DNA of 64,000 nucleotides from Musa acuminata AAA Group (taxonomy: Eukaryota; Streptophyta; Magnoliopsida; Zingiberales; Musaceae). Shown piece by piece: positions 24,506 through 34,209 of this stretch. The DNA is taken from positions 21,441,001-21,505,000 of the forward strand of contig NC_088359.1 in NCBI RefSeq assembly GCF_036884655.1, read 5' to 3'. Under the pieces are notes generated by a model that searched no databases, had not been told where the DNA came from, and worked only from the letters and a program-made list of their open reading frames with translations. Within the stretch, counting starts at the first letter, position 1. Each line of letters starts with the position of its first letter. The position numbers were made by a program, and so were the translations under genes.

Positions 24506-25337
24506 TGATATAACCAATCTCAATATTAATATACTAAGTGTAATATTAATATCTTGTCTTTGGACTTCAATATTAATTACTAGTATAGTCTTGTTATAAT
24601 GATCAAACAATGACAATAAGGCATATGAAATGATAAATTCATCTTTGGATTGATTTATTATTCATATATATAATTTTATAATTATCATGTGGTTATCATT
24701 ACAGGTGTATATAGAATCCCGTCAGTCTTTAACCTTCTTTTGAGCCAGATAATTACTGCATGGATGTAAATACATACTACATCTGATATTTTCTTTTTCA
24801 TGAGAATTGTCACACATGAGAGGTTACTTTGGTAACTTCATGCATCAAATTATTCAATACAATATTAAATAACTATATAATCACTAATTGAATTTGAACC
24901 ATATTAATTAAATTGGTTTAACCTTAATTTGTTGATTCAAACATTTGCTAATATTTGATTTATGTCAACAATTAACTTTATAGAACCAATATTATGTTTA
25001 AACCAACTATTATTAATTAAAAATTAATTAGACAAAATCCAAAAGCGTTTAAAAATAAATTGAAAGACAAATTGCAGTGAGGCGGTTCAATGTATTGCAG
25101 CGTGAAATGAACAATAATAGGAGCTGTAATATCATATGTTGTGCACACTGTGCAGAGGAAAAGACAAAAAAAAAAAAAAAATCTCAAATTGTGAAGTATT
25201 ATGTAGCATAATTACATAAAATCATCATTTTTCCCGACGAGAATAAAGAATCAAATCATGTTAAAATATTGATGAAAAATACCATTCAAATATATAAAAT
25301 AAAATAAATCTAGATATTCAGTAATCATTGTAGGAAA

Positions 25338-25350
25338 GCTCTAATACCAA
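25338..25350 (-). other. Primer binding site of the copia element
   Basis: On the minus strand the bases read TTGGTATTAGAGC, one base from TGGTATCAGAGC, the complement of the initiator methionine tRNA 3' end used by many plant copia elements. It directly abuts the LTR. Confidence 0.8.
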
Positions 25351-25351
25351 G

Positions 25352-25905
25352 TGTTGGCTATTTAACACATCAAATATAGATTAAACATATTTTATAGAAG
25401 CAAAATCGAATTTTAGAACGTTTCTATAAAAACTTGTTAGATCGTTAATAATATATATGAAATTCTATGACAATTACGAAACATATTAATATGAAAGCGT
25501 ACTTGATAAATCCATCTGAGTATTTTAGTTTAATTGGTGAATTAGTCTTTCAATTGTAGAGTATTTCTAAGAATATTTTTGTTTCTCTTTGACAAGCGAA
25601 GAGAAATATGATGAACCAATACTGCAATCCGGGAATATAACCTTATTTATAGAAATGCTCTAGGAGTTTCATATTCCTAACTTGTTTCGATATCAAGTCA
25701 GCATGTTTCATATTTCTAACTTATCTCGTTATTAAGTCAGAAATATAATTGATGGTATCTCCATAATTAATTTTTATAATAATTATATCCCTTAGCTAAA
25801 TAATTTTACTTTAATTAGATCATTTTAATTTGGTTAATCAAAATAATAATTTAATATATTTAATTATATATGTGTTGACCCTTAAAATTCTAATATTATA
25901 TATTT
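25352..25905 (-). repeat. 5' LTR of the copia element
   Basis: It starts TGTTGGCTATTTAA next to the primer binding site and shares both ends with the 3' LTR. It seems to lack the last 60 or so bases present in the other copy, so its outer end is uncertain. Confidence 0.65.
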
Positions 25906-26745
25906 AAATTTGTTTATGCTTATGGTTGATATTTAACTAAATATGATTTATATCATGCTTGAAAAAGAATTGCATGGTTCTTCTCATCATAGATACCAAT
26001 ACAAAACATACTTAATTTGTCCTTATAGTCTTAATAAATGTATAAAAATAAAAGTACTATTGTCCTAATCCACTGGGATAGATTGGCTAAGAAACATATT
26101 AAAAAATAAAAAATACAAACGACATTAGTGCATAAATATTGATTGCTCGTATATAGAAGTATAGAAAGAGTTTTGACTCTAAAAGAGACTGGAAGTAATA
26201 TTTTCTTTGAATTGTGACTCTGTCCTTAATAGGAAATTTTCTATATAAAAGAATTCGTAGAGGATAAGGTTAGGGATTTGAGCAATCTTTAGAATCTATC
26301 ATGAATAATAAAATATTCGTGTATGACGATTGATGCATAAATTTGTAAAAATATTATCTATATGGTGTGAGTTAGTTGAAGTTTGGGTCATAAGAATACT
26401 TATTTTATTTTATTAGATTAGGTTAAGTCTCTAAAAAGATTAGGTTAATCTCGTTTTCTTCATATGAATATTTATTTTATTAGATTAGGTTAAGTCTCTA
26501 AAAAGATATAGTATATGCATTAGCAGTTTTACTTTATTTTTTTATTTTATATTTTTACTTTCACTTTTATTTTTATTTTGTTTGTCTCATTTCACTTATT
26601 TGTTTAATTGTTCTAATTATTTATTTGTTTGAAGAAAAATTTAAGGTTTTTGTGAGGATTGTTGAAACGTAAAGTAAAAAAAAAAAAAACTCGAATTTTC
26701 TTTTTCTTTAGTCCCACACTGCATGTTTAGAAATTTCTCATTCTA

Positions 26746-26748
<3 letters not shown>

Positions 26749-26776
<28 letters not shown>
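26749..26776. repeat. (AT)n then (AC)n microsatellite
   Basis: About 28 bases of AT repeats leading into ACACAC. A similar AT-AC tract lies at about 26841-26867. Confidence 0.85.
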
Positions 26777-26784
<8 letters not shown>

Positions 26785-27380
26785 TAGATTTGAGATTGGT
26801 ATGTTTAAGTATAGAAGAGAATAGAAGAAAAAAAAAAAAAATATATATATATATATACACACACACATAGATGTCTAGTGTTCATGTTCATGACAGCTTA
26901 TAACGTGCTTTTGGGTTTTATTCATATCAAGATATGTTTAAGTAGAGCAGTAAATATTCAAAGTTTGGCATATTGTTAATGAGAATTGCAAGGAAGTATG
27001 AGGCATGTTCGTTCATTCGTTATATATGATTGTCTACGACATGATCGGGAATGATGCAATGGATAAGTAAAATTTTATTCTTTCAGATAAGTCACTATAA
27101 TTTTATTTATTTATTTATTTTTTTAATATTTTATCATGATAAATTTTATCTATTTATAGGATCATAAATGATAGTTACAAAAAGACACAATTATTAAGGT
27201 TACATTAAGTAGTAACCTATCAAATTTATTAGTGGTTCATTATTTTTATATTCTTCTTTTTCATGTTGATCTTTGTTATTGCGTAAACTCTTTATTATCA
27301 CTGAATTTTACTCTATTCTTACAAAATTTTAGATGTTATAATTGTTTTCACCTATATGATCATTCGGTCATCTCTTTTAA

Positions 27381-27562
27381 TTAAATTTAATTCTCTTAAC
27401 ATCATATTTTATTAAGGACGAATAAAACATTTTGCTAGAAGCAACCACACACTAGACTCGACGTTTACATTTAAATTTAATTCTCTTAACATCATATTTT
27501 ATTATGGTCGAATAAAACATTTTGCTAGAAGCAACCACACACACTAGACTTGACGTTTACGA
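27381..27562 (+). repeat. 90-bp tandem duplication inside the relic CYP78A promoter
   Basis: The unit beginning TTAAATTTAATTCTC starts at 27381 and again at 27471. It includes ACATTTTGCTAGAAGCAACC and a GACGTTTAC block. Only the second copy runs on into the ACGT palindrome and TATA box. The intact gene promoter has one copy. Confidence 0.9.
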
Positions 27563-28035
27563 TCACGTGATCTATGTCTCTTGAAATGTGTCAAGATTCA
27601 TGCGACCACTCGATGGATGATGCGGATGGGAGCTAAAAAGTCCCCCCTTCTTCTCGTATAAATAATAATGTGCCTCTCTTCCTTTCCCCACCATATATCG
27701 TATTTGTTCTCGTCTTCCATTCTTTTCTTACGTCTTCTTTATTTTTATGTCAAAGAAAGACATGATTCTAAGTACATGTGACTCAAGTTGATAGGTATTC
27801 GCCCTCCTTATTTTTCTTAGCCCTCCTTATTTTTCTTAACATTGACTCTCTCTATTGTGACATGCTCATGCTTCTTTTATCGTTATTTGTTGTCTTTATT
27901 TTCCTCTATCTCCTCTCATGAGTATTGTTCCTGATGGTCTTGTTTGATTACATGATCTCCTCGCATCTTCCTTGTCTTTGACTCCCTCTTTGCTCAGAAC
28001 AACAATCTCCTCTTATTCTAAATACATCAAAGGTT
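27430..28035 (+). pseudogene. CYP78A promoter plus first-exon fragment, relic 1
   Basis: The promoter part (27430-27761) keeps the GCTAGAAGCAACC block, the ATCACGTGAT palindrome at 27562-27571 and a TATAAAT at 27657-27663. The coding relic starts at ATG 27762 and follows the intact gene's first exon to about its residue 90. Matching stretches include the codons for D-S-N-W-W-V-L-A (now with a stop in place of tryptophan), T-P-M-L-L-L-S-L-F, and L-S-S-N-L near the end. A 24-base stretch (GCCCTCCTTATTTTTCTTA) is duplicated within it. It cannot encode a P450. It points right, toward relic 2. Confidence 0.8.
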
Positions 28036-28146
28036 ATTTCATTCTTGCAAACCAATCAAAATTGTACCTCTAGAGATATCGCTCGTGTGATTTTTAATTT
28101 TTTTTAAAGAAAAAAAAAATATAGTTAGAGCATCCTATCTTAAACT

Positions 28147-28353
28147 TGATAGGGCCAACTTAATCCCACATCGGTTGAGGAGTGGGGGAGCCAAGCGCTC
28201 ATAAGGCAGCCATGCCTTTCTTACCCTCAAAGACACTCTTTGGAGCTCTTCGGCTCTGAAAGGACAAAACCCTTTGGCGCTCATACGCCCAAAGCGGACA
28301 ATACCTCGCACGCTCACGGGTTGCACTGAGACAGACCAATTGGTCCCCTATCA
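28147..28353. repeat. Small element with TGATAGGG/CCCTATCA ends
   Basis: A 207-bp segment begins TGATAGGG and ends CCCCTATCA, an 8-base terminal inverted repeat. Part of it (CGCCCAAAGCGGACAATACC and CAGACCAATTGGTC) recurs inverted at 29195-29265, again next to GATAGGGG. It resembles a miniature transposon or a very short LTR; I cannot decide. The block TCCCACATCGG...GCCAAGCGC inside it (28164-28198) is repeated at 28401-28435. Confidence 0.45.
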
Positions 28354-28454
28354 GACCACCGTGAGGCCCAAGCGGTCCAAACCCCCCAGGGTAAACTTAG
28401 TCTCACATCGGTTGAGGAGTGGGGGAGCCAAGCGCCATGCCTCCCTTAAGATAA

Positions 28455-29405
28455 GAGGTGCCAATTGCTGTTCCGAAGACATATAAGATAAGTGTGATTA
28501 TAAAAGTAGTATGGTGTGTGACTGTTGTTTTGGCGTCCACTGCCAAATGATGCATGGCATTTACATTTATTTGGCGTCCACTGCAGTCGTGTTTTGGCGT
28601 CCGAAGACATTTGCATTTACATTTAGTTCCGAAGAGGCGCCAACTGCTGTTAGCAGTATGGCATCGCTGTTACGTTAGATGAAAGCCATCACTGTCGTCC
28701 AAATGAAACTCACATGCCATCACACGACTGCAGCAGCATGGCATTTACATTTAGTGTGATGGACCGGCATTTAATTTACCGATTGCAGTACAATAGGGCT
28801 GGCTGGCTTTCTTTTAGTCTGCTATACCCACCCATGCCATGGAGTTGTCTTGCAATCATCTGATGTGAGTTTTTTATGTCCACACCATATATTGTGTTGT
28901 GGTGTGACTCTATCTATAGCCAGTTATTATTATCTAACGTAACAAACAGTATATGGGTTCCATCTGGTTTTGTTAGATAACTGTATTTGGCATTTGGCGA
29001 CAAAGTTGATCCATATATTTCTCACTTGCTATTACATCAACATGTTTATGGCTATCCATAAACAATCAGTTTTTGGATCTAATTGGATGGTTTTGTTAGG
29101 TCCTTTTGTTTCAGTGCGTTAGGACCATTTGCCCTTTGCGTTCGTTATACGCACTAAGCGTTTTCCTTAGCATTGCTATTTTAGTCTTGATAGGGGATCA
29201 ATTGGTCTGTCTCGGTACAGCCCATGGGTGGGCGTACTAGGTATTGTCCGCTTTGGGCGTGTGAGTTTCATTTGGACGACAATGATGGCTTTCATCTAAC
29301 GTAACAGCGATGCCATACTGCTAACATCATTTGGCAGTGGACGCCATAACAATAGTCACACACCATACTACTTTTATAATCACACTTATGTCTTCGGAAC
29401 AGCAG
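28455..29405. repeat. Fold-back cluster
   Basis: Outer stems match 28455-28545 with 29405-29318: GCTGTTCCGAAGACAT, AAGTGTGATTATAAAAGTAG and TGGCGTCCACTGCCAAATGATG on one side, mirrored on the other. A second pair is 28660-28715 with 29320-29262 (CAGCGATGCCATAC and GATGAAAGCCATCA blocks). The left arm holds an extra 110 or so bases made of repeated GGCATTTACATTTA and TTGGCGTCC units. No coding capacity is seen in the loop. Confidence 0.7.
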
Positions 29406-29407
29406 GG

Positions 29408-29408
<1 letters not shown>

Positions 29409-29443
<35 letters not shown>
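29409..29443. repeat. (ATCT)n microsatellite
   Basis: Nearly nine uninterrupted tetranucleotide units directly beside the right end of the fold-back cluster. Confidence 0.95.
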
Positions 29444-29445
<2 letters not shown>

Positions 29446-29479
29446 ATGTCCTTCCCATAACACCAGTGTGACACTAGTA

Positions 29480-30074
29480 TTCTTGAGTTAGTTAGTTAAT
29501 ACATTCCAAGTGTAATCCCACTTTTTATTTTTTTTAAGTCCCACATCGAGAATTTTATTATTATTTTTTTAAATAAAAATTTATTTGTGTGTGGATCATT
29601 TTCAATATCTCCACATTCATTCTTGCACTTAAAAGATTTTTCGATTTCAACTCGTAGAGGATTAAGAAATGACCTTATGACAACGTATAACATGTTTTCG
29701 GATTTTACTCATAATCTTTCTTTTAGTCTTTTAGCCCTTTTATTTTAATTGTGTTAGATTTTTTTAATTATTGAGCTAATAATCTGAGAAAGTAGACACA
29801 CAATTATTATTGAATTAGTCAAGTTATAATTGTGCAAATAGCTAGAAGAACTTGATAACACAATAACTAAAATGTGTTTTTACAAGATTTCCCTGATGAT
29901 TTAATGCTTGTTACGTTACTAAGAACATCACTAATTCAAAGGAAAAAAAAATTAGCTTGAGAATGGGTTGGTTACTAGAGGAGTGAGTACCTTTACGATT
30001 TAATCCATCTTGTATTTCTCTTAAACATAAAATATATTTTAAGTAAATAAAGATTATACCTTATATTTGTTTGA
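29480..30074. other. AT-rich spacer with a dispersed repeat fragment
   Basis: No gene is seen. The segment at about 29680-29790 (ATAACATGTTTTCGGATTTTACTCAT and following) recurs at about 32698-32800 in the same orientation, and a shorter form occurs at about 26895. It may be the end of a dispersed element. Confidence 0.5.
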
Positions 30075-32430
30075 CTCATAAAAAAACTATAGAAAGTTAG
30101 AGGTGATTTATAAAGAGTATAAAGATTCCTCATTTGCTAGAACGATAGATATAACCTTTGATGTATATAGAATAACCACTATATAAAGACAGAAAGGTTG
30201 CTGCTCCAAGTAAAGAGAAAGCCAAAGATAAAGAAGGTCACGAGAGCTAGGGATTGTGACCATCTTACAGTAAGCTCGATTATGTGACCTAACGTGGCCA
30301 ATGGGAGACAGCGCCCCATGAGAGGAGATGGAGAGAAATAAAAAGGCAATGAACAACGACAAAAGAAGCATGGGCGTGTCACAACAAAGGGAGTTAACAT
30401 ACAGAAAAGTAGGGAGAGCAGTCGAACATTCACAAGTTGGAGTCAATCATAATGCATATACCCAAAGCCATGTCTTCCTTACCAAGTAAGTATAAAGCAA
30501 GGGATGAATAAGAGATGGGAATAGATAGCAAGTGTGGTGGGGGAAGGGGGAGAGACAGACATATTTATTTATAGGAGAAAGAAAGGGATTTTAATATCAA
30601 GTGTGTATGATTGCTTCCAGTGAAATGTTATATTCATCTTCCATAAAATATTATTATATTAAAAAAAATTAAACATAAAATATAATATTAAAAAAATAAA
30701 CTTAATTAAAAGAGTGGATTGAAACCTTTCGAGAAAAAATAATTATAATCTCTAGAATTTATTAAGAATAAAAATTTGAGTTAAAAAATAACAAATCACT
30801 AATAAATTTGATAAATTATATACAATAAAAATAAATAAATAAAACTTTAACTCTCAATAAGATCTAGTATAGGATTTATCACGATAAAATATGAATAGAA
30901 GTGAGAAAAAGAAAAATCGTAAAGACTCCTTAAACAAGAAATAAAACTTTGGACTATATTATTGCGTCATACGATATCGAAAGGTTATTTCCAATCCACC
31001 AAAAGAGAGTAATATCGTCCTCGTGAAAACACAAAGGACGTTTAGGCTAATAAACGCAACCACCAAATTTAAAGTTTTAAATTTAAAAGGCAAAGAGATA
31101 ATACAATTCTCTTCAACTGTTGATCGTCTCAGGTTTGGTGAATATATATATGTATAGGTGAGAATAGAGTTAGAAAATTCTAAACAGGCGATGTGGGACT
31201 AAAGGGAGTTTGGCTTTTTTTCCACCATAGGTTCCAACATAAAAAAAAAAAACTCAAATTTTCTTTTAAAAAATTAATAATTAGAACAAGTAAGCAAATA
31301 AGTGAAATGAGACAAACAAAATAATAAAACAATAGCAAAAAACTAAAATAAAGACTGCTGATGCATATATTATGCAGTTAATAAGGTTTCTTTTCAAGGA
31401 CTTAAAATAATGTCTTCAACTACGTTTTTTTTTTCTTTTTAATTAAATTAGTTCAAATATATTTTTTGTAAATTTGCTTGATAATAGTCATGCATAAGTA
31501 ATTTATTTATTCATAAGAGATTCTAAGAATTATTTAGATCCTTAGCTATAGAAAAATTCTTATCTGAGATATGTGTAGAGTCATATCTCTTAAAAAATAT
31601 AGTTTCAAATATCTTTTAGAGTTAAAATTCTTCTGATGCCTCTATAGAGAAGTAATAAAAATTCATCAAAAAAGATAGTGATTATAATTAAGCTCCATTT
31701 ATGCACTAATATATTTTTTATTTTTTAATATTCTACTTGGCTAATAAATTGATGTATTATTATCACATTGAACCTCTTTCCAGATATCTCCTTTCACTTA
31801 TATCTTTATTAAGACTATTATGATAAATTATATAATTATATCAATTTTTTTATGTTGGAATCCACGAAGAGAATAAACGTATGTTTTCTAGATCATGTAT
31901 TTAATTAATTAACATATAACTCAAAATATTGATAACAAGCATACCAATCAAAATATAAATTCATATATACGAATAAGATACGTAAGGCTCTCATATTTCT
32001 AATAAAATTTAATATAAAAGAATTAATAATATGCTCATGATATTGCACATGCAAATGGTCATTTTTTTCATAATTATTATGAAATTATTAAATAGCATAA
32101 ATATTATCGTTAACATGAATTGAAGTCCCACAACTCAAGAAAATTAACATCAAGGTTAACATAAAACTCATGGTAGTTTTACTACCAATTTCGAGTGTCA
32201 TAACATTTTCATGATTTATATATTCATCATATTCATCATTAACTTCACATGTGTATAATACTTTGTCATGAAAAATAAATATTAACTTTTGTGTACCATG
32301 TCCCTCACATTTCAAGGTTGAGTCTACCATTCAAGGAAACATCATGGATTAGTCTTATGAAAGAAAAAGATAGATAGAACGAAACTATTGCATTTATGCC
32401 GACATATTTTTTAAAAAAATATCATGTTAA
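30075..32430 (-). repeat. Right arm of the large inverted duplication
   Basis: The reverse complement of this arm follows the left arm in order (see landmarks under the left arm). The inner end is set by ATACATCAAAGGTTAT, present in both arms (28024 and mirrored at about 30155). The outer end is where the GGCATAAATGCAA block stops matching, near 32430. It lacks the copia insertion found in the left arm. Confidence 0.75.
30175..30615 (-). pseudogene. CYP78A promoter plus first-exon fragment, relic 2
   Basis: On the minus strand a promoter remnant (about 30615-30472) holds a TATAAAT at 30573-30567. The coding relic starts at ATG 30471 with M-A-L-G and a D-S-N block, then a stop at the position of a conserved tryptophan. 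After a frame change it reads [15 protein letters not shown], clearly the anchor segment of the intact P450 ([14 protein letters not shown]). It ends near 30175, where the intact protein has S-S-N-L-P. The ACGT palindrome kept in relic 1 is lost here. Transcription from its promoter would run toward relic 1. Confidence 0.8.
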
Positions 32431-32811
32431 ATTTGTTCATATTTTTCATACTTTATGAATTAGATTGATGTACAAAATGCAGATAGAATGCCAAATAAAC
32501 TTAGTGTCTTCATTCTTGTTTTGTTGTTTAAGTATATGACCTTAACTCTATGCTTACTTTTTGGTCCAAAACACAAAAAGATAACATGATGTTTTTTATA
32601 ATGAGCTACCTGTTTTTCTTAATGTTATTGAAGAAAAAGATAAAGATATGAAGTCACATGTAGTTAGTTCATTGCCTAATATTACTTTTTTAAGTTCATA
32701 ACGTGCTTTCGAGTTTTACTCATAAATATTCTTTTAGTTTTTTTTATTTTTTTTATGTTAACTTTTTTTTAATCATTGATCTAACAATCTAAGGCTATTT
32801 CTAGATGTAGT
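32431..32811. other. AT-rich DNA between the right arm and an LTR fragment
   Basis: No gene is seen. Its right half (32698-32800) is the dispersed repeat also found at 29680-29790. Confidence 0.5.
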
Positions 32812-33755
32812 TGTCGTTGAATCACATATTTTGATGATAAAACTAATTGATAATTATGTTTATGTTTTAATCTGCGTTTTGAGTGACGTAGGATGTTTCG
32901 ATCAGGATGAGACAATGAAAGCAGGAAAAATCATGTTGTGCCGGAGGAACATGTCAGAAGATTGGACGTCGGGCCGGTGGATCGGTCGACGTATCGATAG
33001 AAGGCTTCGGGTTGTGGACTCGGGCATCGGGCCAAGAAGAGCGGGTATTGCGCCGAGGATATCGGAGTTGTGGAGTCAACTGGCCGATTGGACAATAGGC
33101 CGCAAGAGAGGATGATGCGCCGAAGAATCGGACGAAGCGTCAAGGGACCAATGACATGCCGGACAACTTAGTTAATTGCTTAGGATTAATTGTCTCGATC
33201 GAAGTTTTATTTTAAGTGTGCAGGATTAACTATAATGAAAGAAAGACATGCAGTAGGAGTTGCGCCGGAGTCAAGACTATGATCACGTTGGGGGTTTGAG
33301 AATTCGACAGAAGTTTGGACGGTCGTCGGAGGTTCTGTGGGAACAAATCCGAGAAGTCTAGGAGCTTGCCAAAGAAGCTCGTCGGAACTTGCTAAGTGGA
33401 TCGTCGCAAGTCTAGGAGTTTGCCGGAAGTCCGTAGGAGCATCACCGAGGGTTCATCGGATGATCGACGGAAGCTCGCTGGAAGAAGCGATTGACGCACC
33501 GGAGCAAGTTGCAGTAAATGTCTTAAGAAATTCGTAGTTAGCACGATGATTAAGTTAGAAATGGGAGGTGATCCCATTAACTTAATCTTGGGGCAATTGG
33601 GCCATTGACAGACCCAAATTGGGCCGAATGGATCAGCCCATTCGGACCCAGATTACTTGGCCGGAGGTGGCACCGCCCAGGGCTCAGTCTCCGAGCTTTG
33701 GCTGGGCACCGCCCAAGCTCGGTCTCCGAGCTCTGGCAGGAGGTGCAATCGCCCC
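32812..33755 (+). repeat. LTR fragment, SIRE-like family 2, plus strand
   Basis: It begins near T-G-T-C-G-T-T-G-A-A-T-C, a form of the family start TGTTGAATCTC. From about 33215 it matches 63450 onward closely: AGTGTGCAGGATTAAC, ACATGCAG-AGGAGTTGCGCCGG, and the CCGGAAGTCCG-AGGAGC block. It ends in GGCAGGAGGTGCAATCGCC, part of the U3 GC-rich palindrome array, where another element begins. The 3' part with TATA box, R and U5 is missing. Confidence 0.7.
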
Positions 33756-34209
33756 TGACAAGCTATCACGGACTTAGCTGGTTTTGCCTAAGTCGTGCGG
33801 CACCCTTGCGTGTCCGTCCGCAAAGGTCAGCCTCCCCGAAGACTCCCATTGTCCATTAGGACCAACAAGAGAGAGAACGAACTAGAGAGAACGCCTCAAT
33901 CGGGATCCACAAGCAAACATCTCCGAAAAACACTTCATAGACAATGCAAATTACAAACAGACGTTACAAGCTCTGAACAGTGGCACAACAAAGGGTAAAA
34001 TGGTCCATTACAGACCAAAAAGTTCTCGCACGTGTCCACATGACACAACCTTTATTTACAAGCCTAAAGAGGCCACCAACCTAACTCAAATGAGACTTTG
34101 AAGCCTTCTGCCGCCCCTCTATATGCTGTACAAGGCATGAACATGCCAAAAGACACGGACACACATAAGTATTACATCCAACATCTTGTTGAGAAGTTTG
34201 TCCGTGACA
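33756..34209 (-). repeat. 3' LTR of the unassigned element
   Basis: 454 bases with TG/CA ends, next to a polypurine tract at 34210-34220. Flanking five-base sequences do not match each other (GCCCC left), as expected if only one LTR of the element is present at this junction. Confidence 0.6.

Larger units (their letters stand above)
19786..25905 (-). mobile_element. Ty1/copia retrotransposon, decayed, both LTRs present
   Basis: The minus-strand element reads 5' LTR (25905-25352), primer binding site (25350-25338), gag, protease, integrase, reverse transcriptase, RNase H and 3' LTR (20113-19786). This order, with integrase before RT, defines Ty1/copia. It interrupts the left arm of the inverted duplication, so it is younger than that duplication. 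Many stops and frame changes are present. No target-site duplication could be identified, partly because the outer end of the 5' LTR seems shortened. Confidence 0.85.
19375..28110 (+). repeat. Left arm of a large decayed inverted duplication
   Basis: The arm consists of 19375-19785 and about 25906-28110, separated by a later copia insertion. It matches the reverse complement of 30075-32430 in order. Paired landmarks are the GGCATAAATGCAA block (19403) with its mirror near 32397; GTTATGACACTTGAAATTGGTAGT (about 19558) with the 32175-32205 region; ATTAGTGCATAAAT (about 26125) with about 31693-31706; TTGTTTGTCTCATTTCACTTATTTG (about 26580) with 31290-31315; and the CYP78A relic (27430-28035) with 30175-30615. 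Similarity is moderate, so the duplication is old. Confidence 0.75.

Noticed and set aside
28147..28440. Cassandra-type TRIM with 5S rRNA-like LTR
   Set aside because: The TCCCACATCGG word suggested it, but I could not find the 5S internal promoter block.
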